From contig JAEOAD010001700.1 in assembly GCA_036365145.1 (NCBI GenBank), positions 186,001 to 250,000 on the forward strand: a stretch of DNA of 64,000 nt. The letters are read 5' to 3'. Numbering within the stretch: the first letter of the stretch is position 1; each line of letters begins with the position of its first letter. Under the pieces are notes generated by a model. It made no database searches. It saw only the letters and a list, made by a program, of their open reading frames with translations, and was not told where the DNA came from. This DNA comes from Orientallactaga sibirica (Eukaryota; Chordata; Mammalia; Rodentia; Dipodidae). Below, in pieces: positions 31,615-43,311 of the stretch. The position numbers were made by a program, and so were the translations under genes.

Positions 31615-31985
31615 CGTGAAAGTAACTCAAGGTCCCTCAATGGAGGATGGACAAACAAAATGTGGCATGTGCTATTCCATCTTATATTCCTTGGGAAACT
31701 TAATAAGACAGACACAAAAACACAAATGCAGTATGCTTCCACTTAGGGGAAAGAAATAGAGTACTTAAATTCATGAAAGTAGAAAACAGAATGGTAATTG
31801 CCAGGAGCTGCAGGAAGAGAGGACAGGAGTGATTTAATAGGCAGCATTTCAGTTTGGGAACATGACAAGTTTGGAGACTGATGCTGGTGACAGTTACACA
31901 ACATTGTGATGTACTAAATGCCACTGGACTTGTACATGGTTAAGATGGTAAATCACATGTACTGTATATTTGGCCACATTTTTCA
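31615..31985 (+). mobile_element. Ancient L1M 3'-end fragment
   Basis: 'gatggacaaacaaaatgtgg', 'gtaattgccaggagctgcag' and 'gatgtactaaatgccactgg' are in the order of old L1 3' ends. Confidence 0.6.
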
Positions 31986-31996
31986 TTTGTTCACTA

Positions 31997-32148
31997 CTGC
32001 AATCAGGCGTGCTGATGCACATCTATAATCCCAGGCACTTGGGAGGCTGAAGGCACGGGGATGGTAAATTCAAAGGCAGCTTGAGTTTGAGACCAATATG
32101 AGCTATAGAGCAAGCCCCATCTCAAAACAGAGAAAAAAAGCCTCTCTC
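31997..32148 (+). repeat. Diverged B1-like SINE
   Basis: 'cacatctataatcccaggca' and 'gcaagccccatctcaaaac'. Confidence 0.6.
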
Positions 32149-32154
32149 CCTACA

Positions 32155-32157
<3 letters not shown>

Positions 32158-32215
<58 letters not shown>
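32158..32215. repeat. (CA)n microsatellite
   Basis: About 29 CA units. Confidence 0.95.
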
Positions 32216-32216
<1 letters not shown>

Positions 32217-33464
32217 AGAGGCCAGCTGAGAACAACAGCAGTAGGTGCAGATGAGAAAACTAGGAAGAAGTCTGAGGACATGTCAGGGCAGCAATGCTCT
32301 CAAGTGGTTGTCACTTGTCTCTAGTAAGACAAAGGCACCCTTGAAGGTGGTTTCCCATGGCTGCCCCTCCCCAGCACAACCTGGCTTCTCTAGCACCTGC
32401 TGGTGGTCTCCAATCCCAGCCCTCATGTGCTCCTGCCATGACCCTTGGGAACATGCTTTGGGGGGGGGGAGCAGCCAATGAGGCAAGTGCCATTCTCAAG
32501 ATCAGGACCCTGGAACCCACAGCTGTTAAGGCTCTTCTTAGGTAGGAAATGAATGCATTTCAACCCAGTTGCTCCTAGAAGCTACTGAGCTGCTATCAAA
32601 AGGGAACAAAAAGGGGAGAAGTCTGGAAGCATCCACCTGAACACCTGTGCCAAGGTTCCATGGGGCTTAGAGGGCTGAGCCCACAGGACATCTGCACCCT
32701 GAGGCCCAGAGCAGTGCCCCACCCAGCTATGCATCCACATACTCCATGAGGGTGGGAGGGGTCAGCAAGGTTCCAGGGCCCAAGCTACTTATTCCAGTTC
32801 TCAGAACTTCCTCATGCAAGGAGCTCAGCTCATGGTCAATTACACCTACAGCAGGAGAGAGCCTCAAAGTCAGAGCTCAGAAACCCGAATGCCCTTGACT
32901 AAAGTTTGTCTGCAGCATCAAGGATATAAAAAGCCTCTATTAGCATATGAAGAAGACATCACAAAATGTTTGAAACTTGTTTTGATAAAACGATGCCCAG
33001 ATCAACACAGCACAGTGCACACCTGCCTGTAATCAAGTCCATGAAGGCAGGACTTTGCTTACTTTATATCAAGTTCTTGGAAAAGAGCCATACACACAGA
33101 GGTACCTGCCAAATGATCTTTTCTCAAATCTTCCTTCTCTTAAGTTGAAGTGTTGATGAATCAAAAATTAAAGCCTAGTCCAATACTGTCTGTACAGGCA
33201 TAGATGACATTACAACGTTATACCAAAGCCACTTCTTACTCAACCAGGTCTAGACACAAAATTTACATAAAACAGACCACATATGGGGGACACCAAGAAA
33301 CCTTGACCCTAAAAACCAAGTCTACCATGAACAAAGCTCATTGTCTCATGAGAAAAATAAGTAGTTTCAGTCTTCCAAAGTATTTTTCCAGTAGAAATGT
33401 CCTAAATAAAGGTTTTTAAATAGTTGTATTATTTTTATTTAGTAAACATATTAAAAAAATCTCT
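32216..33464. other. Mostly non-repetitive intronic stretch
   Basis: A possible L2-like fragment lies at about 33018-33120 ('agtccatgaaggcaggactt'). No exon with splice sites recognised. Confidence 0.4.
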
Positions 33465-33466
33465 GG

Positions 33467-33674
33467 GCTGGAGAGATGGCTTAGTGGTTAAGGTCTTGCC
33501 TGGGAAGCCTAAGGACTCAGGTTCATTTCTCCAGGACCCAGGTAAGCCAAATGTACAAGGTGGTGCCTGCGTCTGTCATCATCTGCTCTTGCTGGAGGCC
33601 TTGGCACACCCATTCATTCTCTCTCTATTCTCAGTCTATCTCTGCATGCAAACAAATAAATTTTTAAAAAAAAA
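33467..33674 (+). repeat. B2-like SINE
   Basis: 'gggctggagagatggcttag' head, A-rich tail. Confidence 0.85.
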
Positions 33675-33679
33675 CACTC

Positions 33680-33861
33680 AGGGCTGGAGAGATGGCTCAG
33701 CTGTTAAAGGCACTTGGTTGCAACCCTGATGGCCTAGCTTGGATCCCCAGTACCCACTTAAAGCCAGATGCACAAAGTGGTGCATGCATCTGGAGTTCAT
33801 TTGCAGTGGCCATGGTGTGCCCATTCTCATTCATTCTCTGTCCCTCTCCTCCCCTCCCCCC
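33680..33861 (+). repeat. B2-like SINE in tandem with the previous one
   Basis: 'gggctggagagatggctcag' starts 6 bp after the previous A tail. It ends in a CT/C-rich tract. Confidence 0.85.
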
Positions 33862-33912
33862 TTGTAGTAGACAGCTTTAGGTCACTGAAATGAACTTTTA
33901 GACAAGTCATAG

Positions 33913-34503
33913 TGTATTAGGGTTCTCTAGAGGAACAGAACTGATAGAATGAATTATATTAAAAAGGGAATTTATTGGCTTGCCCATAGTTAAGTTAAGG
34001 TGCCTGCCTGCTAAGCCTGGTCCAGGTCCCACATTTAGCCAGATGCAAAGTGACACAAAGGCACAATGCTGCACTTGAGAATCAGCTGAAACTGCTGGCT
34101 GCCCATTCTCTATCTGTCTGGATGCTCTGCAGTCCCAAAAATAAAAGAAATTTTAAAATTTAAAAAGAATTTATTGGAGATGGTAGTCCAATAGCCTGAA
34201 ACCTGGTAGCATGCTGGTCAGCAGTCCCAATCCGGCACTGAAGGCCTGGAAGCTTCCTGAGGAGCCACTGGTCTTCAATCCATGCTGGAAGACAGCAAGC
34301 AGCTCTGGTAGCCAAGTGGAAGGAAGGGGCTCTTTTCACCCAGAGCTTCCTTATATCAAGTCCCCCTCTGTGAGGGGCCACCTGCTCCAGGGGAAGAATT
34401 CCTCCTTCAGTTAATCCTTCCTGAAAGCAACCTCAGAGACCCACCAGAAAGGGATTTCTGTGGATTACTAAAAGATCAAGTTGACAACACCTTAACCATC
34501 ACA
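33913..34503 (-). repeat. ERVL 3' LTR, interrupted by a SINE
   Basis: On the minus strand it begins tgtgatggttaaggtgttg and ends 'agaaccctaataca', the usual ends of ERVL-type LTRs. It is preceded (minus strand) by the purine tract 'aaggggtggact'. A SINE at 33979-34166 interrupts it. Confidence 0.75.
33979..34166 (-). repeat. SINE (degraded B2-like) inside the ERVL LTR
   Basis: Flanked by gaatttattgg at 33968-33978 and 34167-34177. The body holds 'gtgcctgcctgctaagcctg' and 'tagccagatgcaaagtgaca', so it is a B2-like copy missing its first bases. Orientation is uncertain because it combines head-like complement sequence with a sense-like A-rich end. Confidence 0.6.
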
Positions 34504-37100
34504 AGTCCACCCCTTACCAACTTGACACCAAACCATATCTCCTTACATTGTATGTAATTGCTAGATGAAAACAGCAACAAGCTCATAATTCTGCCTAACA
34601 TGGTATAACTGTCCCACGTACAACCAAAAATGCAAGGTTCCTTGAAGAATGCTTAGTCTCTAATATAATAGGTCTAGTATAAATTCAACAATTAGCTACT
34701 GATATAATCTTAATATTGGTGTAGATATGTACAAACACTCTGTATCAAGGTAGGACAGAAACATTGCAATTACAGTCCTTGTTTTTTGTAACTGGTCACA
34801 TGGCCTTAGCTGGTATTTGTAAGCACCTTCTTCTACTACCCATTCTGTATTTCGTGCTCCAACTTCAGCAAGCACCTCACAAGTCTTGGTTCTTTACCTG
34901 GAGGGGTGACCCATACCTTCACTCCTGGAGGATCGGGGCCATTTGTCACACTGCCTTGATTGGGTTGTTGCAGTTGTTACTTTGGTAACAGGGCATGGTA
35001 ACACTAAGAGAGCCCTAAAGGATCTCCTGCACTCCAAACATACTCTTCCTTACCTCCATTGTGGAGGAGCAGTTCAATTCCCCCTGGTAGTCTGAAGCAA
35101 TCACACCTGCTACCACTGTAACTCCTTTCTTAGCCTGGGCACTCAAGGGCATCAAGATCCCAAAGTGGCCAGGGGGAAGTCTTAGCTTCCAGTTCAATGG
35201 AATGTTCTTTGTGCCTCCTGGCAAAAGCACTCCCCTGTCTGGCACCAAGACCTCTAGGCCAGCAGAGCATCAGGTTGCAGGAACAGGAAGCAAATTTTAG
35301 GTGATGGGTCACTTGGGGTGATGGTAAGTGGGATCATGACCATTTCCACCCTTGATTCCTGGACCCATGGCTATAGGAGAAATAGCACCATATATAGGAC
35401 ACTGATTCAGAGCACATATGGCCTGCTGGAGGACACTCCCCCAGCCCTCCAAGCTACTGCCACCTAGTTGGCGCTATAGGTATTTTTTTAAAAGGCCATT
35501 ACACCATTCTATCAAGCCAGCTACTTCAGGGTGGTGGGGCACATGGTAACACTAGTGAATTCCATGATCATGAGCCCACTGCTGTACTTCCTTGGCTGTG
35601 AAGTGAGTTCCTTGGTCAGAAGCAATGCTGTGTGGAATACTATGACAGTGGATAAGGCATTCTGTGAACCCATGGATGGTACTTTTGGCAGAAGCACTAC
35701 ATGCAGGAAAGGCAAATGAATACCCAGAATAAGTGTCTACTCCAGTAAGGACAAAATGCTGCCCTTTCCATGATGGAGTGGACCTATGTCAAATGTTCAG
35801 TTTCCACTAAGGCCCAATAGCAGGCCAAGAGCTGTCTCTCAAAGGGTGAATAATTGTCTGCAGATGATGGCAAGGCCTTGCTCCAAAATCCCAAGGGTCT
35901 CTGATGTGATTCACCTATAGGGGCCTGCCAAAGGCTCCAAGCAGCATCACTATCTGCCACCGACACCTCAAGTACTGTCAGATCCACTGGATCATATGGC
36001 CCAAGGGGCAGAGCAGCCTGCACAGCAGCCTGGACTTGTTGAAGAGCCTTCTCTTGTTCTGGGCCCCACTAAAAACTAGTAGATTCCTGGGTCACTTGGT
36101 ATATGGGACGGAGTAACACACCCACGTGAGGAATGTGCTGTCTCCAAAATCCAAACAGGCCCACTAGATGTTGCGCTTCTTTCTTAGTGGTAGAAGGGGC
36201 CATGAGCAACAATTTATCCTTCGCCTTAGAAGGAATATCCCTGCATGCCCCACACCACTGAACTCCTAGAAATTTCCCCAAGGTGGAAGGTCCTTGAATT
36301 TTGGGTGGATTTATTTCCCATCCCCTGATGCCACTCCAGAGTGGTTGCCACCTCCTGTTCATTTGATCCAACCAGCATAATGTCATTGATATAATGAACC
36401 AATGTGACACCTTGTGGAAGGGACAGGTGATCAAGATCCCTGTGAACTAAGCTATGACACAGGGCTGGAGAGTTAATATAACCTTGAGGTAACACAGTAA
36501 ATGTGTACTGCTGACCTTGCCAGCTGAAGGCAAATTGCTTCTGGTGGTCCTTATGGACGGGTATGGAGAAGAAGGCATTCATATGGAGAAGAAGGCATTC
36601 ACAAGATCAATAGCTGCATACCAGGTACCAGGAGATGTGTTAACCTGCTCAAGTAAAGAACCACATCTGATACAGCAGCTACAATTGGAGTCACCACCTG
36701 CTTAAGTTTCTGATAATCCACTGTCAGTCTCCAGGATCCATTTGTCTTCTGAACAGGCCAAATGGGAGAGTTAAAGGGAGATGTGGTGGGAACCACCACC
36801 CCTGCACCCTTCAAGTCCTTTACAGTGACATTAATTTCTGCAGTCCCTCCACGGATGCGATAATGTTTTTGATTCACTATTTTCCCCAGTGGTGGGAGCC
36901 ACAATGGCTTCCATTTGGCCTTTTCAACCATAATAACCCTTGTTCCACAAGTCATGGAACCAATGTGGGGGTTATGCCTACTCCTAAGTCTATCCCAATT
37001 ATGCACTCAGGACCCACTGTCAGTCTAACATTTGCTGAAACTCCATTGATCACCTGATCAGCACCTCCTGCTGATTCTCCAAAGAAGGATTAATTCCCCC
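34504..37100 (-). pseudogene. ERVL pol remnant (protease, RT, RNase H, integrase), 5' truncated
   Basis: On the minus strand, from right to left: a protease-like segment (about 37040-36870); an RT N-terminal segment (to about 36600); the RT active-site block with the motif changed to Y-I-N-D (36382-36393); RNase H-like sequence (to about 35780); an integrase core (about 35780-35500); then a weakly coding tail to 34760. The reading frame changes several times. The element is cut at about 37100 by an L1 3' end, so gag and the 5' LTR are missing. ERVL elements lack env. Same strand as TBC1D8. Confidence 0.75.
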
Positions 37101-37112
37101 TCAGGCAAGGGT

Positions 37113-38236
37113 GGAGAGGGTGAGGGTGTGTGTATGTGCATGTGTGCTAAAAAAAAGAGTTTGGGAAACAGTACGCTGTGGGGGTGGATAACGCTATAGA
37201 TTTTTACAAGAAAATTTCAGTGCCAGGGTGGGATGCCTTCCAGTGGGTTGTTGGTCAGGGAAGTCTCTGAATATCCCCAAATAATACAAGGTATTGCCAA
37301 GGTTTTTGGTTGCCCATCAGAACTAGATGGTAAGACCCTATTGCTGATGGTACCACATGCTTGGGCTGCAGGACACTGGGAAGTCAAACTGGAGCTCAGC
37401 TGGAAACTTTCTCCCTATAGACCAACTATCATGGTTCTGGAAAGTGCTATGGCACCTATAAGAGGAGAAAAGTCATCAAAGGTCTTAACCAGCTGTGGAT
37501 CCTGCAAGCTATGTGCCAACTGGTGCAATGGCAGCATGTCTGTTATGGGAGAAACCAACTGCTCTCTGATTGGACTTGAGGCCCACTCCATGAGAGAGAA
37601 TTCATGCCTAAAATGTAATCAAAAGCCTATGGCTGGGGAGGTCACAAGCACTAGGAGGAAGCTACTACTGTTGTTTGTCTAAACAGATATAGTATGCCCA
37701 CCAAAGTGCCCTCTAAATACTTATGTTTATACCCATATGTTAATGCTACTCTCACTTTTGATTCAAAAAGCTTCTTCTTTTAAGATTTTATTTTTATTTA
37801 TTTATTTTTTTAGAGTCAGAGAGGGAAAGAGAGAGAATGGGCATGCCAGGGCCTCTAGCCACTGCAAACAAACTCCAGATGCTTGTGCACCCTTGTACAT
37901 CTGGCTTACATGAGACCTGGAGAATCGAACCAGGTCCTTGGGCTTCGCAGGCATTTGCCTTAATCACTAAGCCATCTCTCCAGATGTAAGCTTCTCTTTT
38001 TAGATGGCAGTGACCACTAGGGAGACTCAAAACTCACCTGAGTGTTGAGATGAAGTGACAGTGGAATGTTCAGCACTGAAACATCTCTATCATGCACTCC
38101 AAAGTTCAAGGAGCATTGTGGAAGAGGCAGCAAAAAGAATGTAAGAACCAAAGGAAAGGGAGGAGTAATTTCCAGACACAAAATGGTCACTGCATTCATG
38201 ACCTCACAGTGGCTGAAGCTACCTACACAAGACCAA
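37113..38236 (+). mobile_element. L1 3'UTR, interrupted by a SINE, 3' end missing
   Basis: Colinear with the 3'UTR of the minus-strand L1 at 45-46 kb: 'aaaatttcagtgccagggt', 'ccagtgggttgttggtcag', 'gttaatgctactctcactt'. It stops after 'ctacctacacaagacc' without a tail. The SINE 37783-37986 splits it. Confidence 0.7.
37783..37986 (-). repeat. B2-like SINE inside the L1 3'UTR
   Basis: Right edge 'actaagccatctctccagat'. Flanked by the direct repeat aagcttct(t)cttttta-type at about 37769 and 37988. Confidence 0.85.
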
Positions 38237-38293
38237 ACATCCAGCTATATGGGGTCTCCATGAGTCCAAGGTAAACTGAATTTACTTCCTTTT

Positions 38294-38528
38294 TTTTTTT
38301 TTTTTTTTTGAGAGAGACAGAGAGGGAGAGGAAGACAGAGAATGGGTGCGTCAGCAGCCTCTCAGCTGCTGCAAATGAAATCCAGATGCATGCGCCCTCT
38401 TGTGGGCAAGTGCAGCACTGCTTCCTTGTGTCACTTTGCATCTGGCTAAATGTGGGACCTGGAGATTGGAACTGACGTTCTTAGGCTTAGCAGGCAGGAC
38501 CCTTAACCGCTAAGCCATCTCTCCAGCC
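38294..38528 (-). repeat. B2-like SINE, long variant, with target-site duplication
   Basis: ttacttccttttt occurs at about 38281-38293 and 38529-38541. Variant block 'gcgccctcttgtgggcaagt'. Confidence 0.85.
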
Positions 38529-38640
38529 CTTACTTCCTTTTTAAATATTAAGTTTGTTTCTCCACCTCAGGTGCATCGTGTTGTTACAAGATTATCATGG
38601 GTGATCACTGTTAAGACAATTATGAAGAATGCATATTCCA

Positions 38641-38835
38641 GGCTGGAGAAATGGCTTAGTGGTTATGGTGCTTGCCCACAAAGCCAAAGCACCCGGGTTC
38701 ATTTCCCCAGTACCCACATAAGCCAGATAAGGTGGTGCATGCATCTGGAGTTTGTTTGCAGCATCTGAAGGCCCTGGCATTCTCTCTCTCTTTCCCTCCC
38801 TCCCTCTTTCTCTCAAAATAAAATAAATATTTTCT
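38641..38835 (+). repeat. B2-like SINE
   Basis: 'aggctggagaaatggcttag' head. 'tgcatattcca' flanks both sides. Confidence 0.85.
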
Positions 38836-39025
38836 TGAAAGTGCATATTCCAACAATTTCAGCATTCGTCAACCCAACATGAAGACCTGTCCAAGCATTT
38901 CTTCATTATTCAATCAACTTCTGTTCTGCCTGTTGGCTTTGCAGTTGGAAGAATAACCTAGAGTTCCAGAAATTATTACTCAGTCCATTGATATGATCTC
39001 AAGTTAGCAGGGATGGGGGGAGACA

Positions 39026-39162
39026 AGCTAGGCATGGTGGCTGTAATCACAGTATTTAGGACTCTGAGGAAGGAGGATTGCCAAGACCAATCTGAGCTAC
39101 ATAGTGGGTTCCAGGCTAGCTTGTGATACAAGGTGAGACTTTCCTCAAAAAGTGAAAATCAA
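39026..39162 (+). repeat. Diverged B1-type SINE
   Basis: 'agctaggcatggtggctgta' with the 'ttaatcccagcac' block altered. The tail is interrupted by the next SINE. Confidence 0.7.
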
Positions 39163-39163
39163 G

Positions 39164-39384
39164 GGGCTGGAGAAATGGCTTAGTGGTTAAGGCATTTGTC
39201 TGTGAAGCCAAAGGACCCAGGTTCGATTCCCCAGGACCCACATAAGCCAGATACACAGGGGCACATGTGTCCGGAGTTCGCTTGCAGTGGCTAGAAGCCC
39301 TGGAGAGCCCATTCTCTCTCTCTCTCTTCTCTCTCTTCTCTCTCTACCTCTGCTTGCAAATAAATAAATAAAAATTTTTAAAAA
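39164..39384 (+). repeat. B2-like SINE inserted at the B1 tail
   Basis: 'gtgaaaatcaa' is repeated on both sides. Full-length with a (TCTC)n and (AAAT)n tail. Confidence 0.85.
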
Positions 39385-39480
39385 GGTGAAAATCAAAACA
39401 ACAAAACCTATATTCAGAGTCATAGGAGTATCTTTCAGGATGAAATGTTTTTAGAGAGCATTGCTTAATATTGCTTAATA

Positions 39481-39525
39481 TTTTATTTATTTGGTAATTT
39501 GCACACAGAGGGAGAGAGGACAGAG

Positions 39526-39572
<47 letters not shown>

Positions 39573-39739
39573 GAGAGAGAGAGAGAGAGAATGAGTGTGG
39601 AAGGCCTCCAGCCACTGTAAATGAACTCCAGATGCATGCAACACTTTGTGCCTCTGGCTTTACGTGGGTACTGGGAAGTCAAACCCAGGTCGATAGGTTT
39701 TGCAGATAAGCAACATAACTGCTGAGCCATCTCTCCAGC
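39481..39739 (-). repeat. B2-like SINE with internal (CA)n and (GA)n
   Basis: Right edge 'ctgagccatctctccagc'. A CA tract at 39528-39568 and a GA tract have expanded in the tail region. Confidence 0.8.
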
Positions 39740-39746
39740 ATCATAG

Positions 39747-39888
39747 CTTGTTTTTTGAGGCAAGGTCTCCCTGTAATCCAGACTGACCAGGAAACTCACT
39801 CTAGACCAGTCTGACCTCCAACTCATGGTGAGTCTTCCTACTTCAGCCTCTCCAGTGCTGGGATTAAAGGTATACACCTCCACACCCT
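39747..39888 (-). repeat. Diverged B1-type SINE
   Basis: 'gaggcaaggtctccctgtaa' and 'gtgctgggattaaaggtata'. Confidence 0.75.
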
Positions 39889-41327
39889 GTTTGCCTATAC
39901 CATTGTATGGTAACTAGAATTTAACAGTGTTGTACAAGTCCTATCTGACTTCTAGGGAACCATACAATTTCTGAGACATATAACCATCCATGCAAATACA
40001 ACTCAATGAAGAAATAGTGTCACTTTATCTGACAGTGCCCCCCATATTGTCATGTCCAACAATCCTAGTGATGAAGGATGTGACATCCAGGTACTCTAGG
40101 GGCCTCTTTACAGTCTGAAATGAAAGTCAACTTCAACAGGATTGAGAATTTTACCAAAATTTTCAACGGTTCAAAACTTTGGTCAAGAGTGGAACATGCC
40201 TGTAATCTCAGCTCTTGGGATGGGGAAGGAAGAGAGGAGAGAGGGAAGAAAAACAAAACTTTGATTAAATTCAGATCATAAGACCACAAGTTCCTGTGAG
40301 CAGCAGTCATGGAAGGAGAATGACAGTCCTCCTTCAACTGGAAAAGTCCCACCCACCTCTTCTCCAAAAAGGGCTAAGTCACCAACAGACCTAATCAAGT
40401 CCTGGATCCCATTCACCAGACCAACTTGCCAAGAAAACCCTGTTTCAACATAAGCAACACGATGCTAATTTTGTATAGTTTCACCGCATACCTTTAGTTA
40501 CCAAAACCTGTCTTCTATTCCTCACACAGGAGTTATTCCTAGATTTAACTATCATGTGTTGATCAGAATTCAATTCCTAAAAACCTTATTTCTGGGGCCA
40601 ACTTAGGAAACAAGAAATGTTGGGTAATTTGACATAAGCATTTAATAAATGAGTATTATTTAATAATTTTTAGAAACAGCTCTGAGCTTGGGACTGAGTG
40701 ACAATACAAATGGCTGCCATAGGTCGCTCAATTCAACTTGTCACCCATTTACAGGTATTAACAGTTTACAGGGACTAGACAAGCCTCCTCTTCACAACAC
40801 TATTTTTCTGTATTTTCTCACTTATAGTAAGTGCATGCTTTTGTTTCTCCAGCAATCCCCATGAGAGAAGGAACTACGTCTACTTTGTCATTATGTCCCT
40901 GTGCCAAGGGTGACTGTGTTACAGAGACAGATGATCAAGCATCTGCTAAGTGTCAGGCTCAGCCATCTTGTCATGACATGATTCAATGTCTTCTAATTTC
41001 TAATTGTCTAACTGGACACATTCCATGTTTGCTCACAGAAAGAAGTGAACAGCTAATTTTAAAACCATATCCAATAGTCTATCCCAATCATTAAAAATTC
41101 CCCAGGAAATCTACCACTAGTCAGAATCATGTTGCTCCTATAATGAGTTTTTGTAGCTTAACTTTCTTTAAAATGCCACAGACATTTCACAAGTATCTAC
41201 CTCTTGATTCAACAACACTATTGTAAAACCTCAAGTTCAAGATTCCAAAAACTATGACAAGATCATTAACAGATGTCCATCCATTTATATTCACCTAAAG
41301 TCTGAAATGTTAAAGTTAGCTGCTAAA
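39889..41327. other. Mostly non-repetitive intronic stretch
   Basis: A possible L2-like piece lies near 40855-40915. No exon recognised. Confidence 0.4.
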
Positions 41328-41521
41328 GCTGGGCATGGTGGCACACGCCTTTAATCTCAGCACTCAGGAGGCAGAGGTAAGAGGATCATTGTGCGTTCAA
41401 GGCCACCCTGAGAATACAGAGTGAATTCCAGGTCAGCCTGAGCTAGAATGAGACCCTACCTCAAAAAGCCAAAATAAATAAAATAAATAAATAAATAAAT
41501 AAATAAATAAGTAAATAAAGT
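41328..41521 (+). repeat. B1 SINE with target-site duplication
   Basis: 'agctgggcatggtggcacac' body, (AAAT)n tail. agttagctgct is repeated on both sides. Confidence 0.9.
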
Positions 41522-41704
41522 AAGTTAGCTGCTGAAAGAATTCAGAAAATATCACCTAAAATATGTTGCATTAGGATCATTCTATTGACTAAAGTACAGA
41601 CACTTAAAAAACTAGCAAATGACAGGGCTGAGTTCCTCTCCATTTAAAGAAAGATCCTCCAAAATGACTCCACCAGTTTTGATCTTTTGAAGATTCTTTG
41701 TTAA

Positions 41705-41888
41705 ATATGTGTGCATGTGTGTGAGCACATATGTTTATATGGGCACGCCAGGACTCTTGCTGCTGCAAACAAATGCCAGACACATATACCAGTTTTGCAT
41801 TCATGTTATGTGGGTGCTAGGGAATCTAACTCACCCTGGCAGGCTTTGCCAGGAAGTGTCCTTAACCACTAAGCCATCACCTCAGGCC
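41705..41888 (-). repeat. B2-like SINE
   Basis: Right edge 'ccactaagccatcacctcag'. Diverged body. Confidence 0.7.
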
Positions 41889-42055
41889 AAGATGGAACAT
41901 TCACTATACTCAGACAGATCTTGTTACTAACCCTCTTCCATTCTTCTAAGGACCTATCCACTTTCTCAAACTCCATTCTATCTATAGATTCTATCTTCTC
42001 CCCAGCCCATTTTTCTCATTTCAGAAAGCAAGTTGAATCAAGATCCTCTGCCCCT

Positions 42056-42282
42056 TTTTAAAAAAATATTTACTATTATTTATTTATTTGGGAATGAGGA
42101 AGGAAGAGAGAGATAGAGAGAAAGAGAGAATGGGCATGCCAGGGCCTCCAGTCACTGCAAACGAACTCCAGACACATGCACCCCTTTGTACATCTGGTTT
42201 ACATGGGTCCTGGGGAATCAAACCAGTGTCCTTAGGCTTTGCAGGCAAATACCTTAACCACTAAGCCATTCCTCAGCTCTCC
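42056..42282 (-). repeat. B2-like SINE
   Basis: 'gaatgggcatgccagggcct' and 'aaccactaagccattcctca'. Confidence 0.85.
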
Positions 42283-42628
42283 TTTGCCTCTTTATTGACT
42301 GATCTGCCTCACAATGCCATTACCTGCCAGGACAAAGAACAGCATAAGTCCAGACCAAGACAGAGGCAGTCAAAGGTGAGGTGTGTTGCAGAGACCTGTC
42401 CCAGCCTTCTTCATACAAAATCCTTCAGTGATTCAATCTTCCCTCTGCTCCAGATGCACAGGGAGTCACCAAATTTCCTTCCATTAGTATTGGCATCCAA
42501 ATAACAAAACCAGGCAGCTTCCTAACTAATCTGTTCTTTAAGTTACAGGGTCCAGGAGGAAGCCAGTTAACACCCAGGGTGGACAGGGCATCTTCCATGC
42601 TAGACTAGTATCCTTTCCATTACCACTC
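42283..42628. other. Non-repetitive stretch
   Basis: Nothing recognised. Confidence 0.35.
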
Positions 42629-42641
42629 TAAGCTGAAGATT

Positions 42642-42643
<2 letters not shown>

Positions 42644-42676
<33 letters not shown>

Positions 42677-43077
42677 TTTTATTGACAACTTCTTTCATTG
42701 TAGACAATAGTCCATGGTACTTCCCTCCCTCCCCCACCTTCCCCTTTGAAACTTCACTTTCCATCATATCCCCTCCCCCTCTCAGTCTCTCTTTTCAGTT
42801 TGATGCCATGATCGTTTCCCCCTATTATGAGGGTCTTGTGTAGGTAGTGTCAGGCACTGTGAGGTCATGGATATCCAGGCCATTTTGTGTCTGGAGGCTC
42901 TTACATTCTTTCTGCCCCTCTTCCACAATGGACCCTGAGACTTGGAAGGTGTGTTTGAGAGTGTTTCAGTGCTGAGCACTCCTCTGTCCCTTCTTCTCAG
43001 CACCATCATGCCTTCTGAATCATCCCAAGGTCACCACCATCTGAAAAGAGAAGCTTCTCTAACCAGAAGGGAGAGTT
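42644..43077 (-). mobile_element. 5'-truncated L1 (3'UTR only) with 15-bp target-site duplication
   Basis: taagctgaagatttt at 42629-42643 and 43078-43092 flanks a minus-strand L1 3'UTR that ends (left side) in an (AAAT)n tail. Same 3'UTR family as 5298, 37113, 45055 and 56984. Confidence 0.85.
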
Positions 43078-43216
43078 AAGCTGAAGATTTTTAACCAAGG
43101 TTTAAGGTGGTAAAAGCAGCAGACCTCACTTATCTAAGGGATCAACTCCTATAACAACTCCACCTCTATTTAATTGTTTTTAAAGTCTCTGTGTACTAAT
43201 TAAAAATATATACATC

Positions 43217-43311
43217 TCAGCCTATAATCCCAACACTTGGGAGGCTGAGGCAGGAGGATTGTGAGTTCAAATTCAGCCTGGGTTACACAGTGAAATGCTG
43301 TCTCAAGAATA
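43217..43311 (+). repeat. B1/PB1-like SINE fragment
   Basis: 'cctataatcccaacacttgg' and 'ggctgaggcaggaggattgt'. Confidence 0.65.

Noticed and set aside
39344..39883. 179-codon open frame (minus strand)
   Set aside because: Made of B2-like and B1 SINE sequence with an internal CA repeat.
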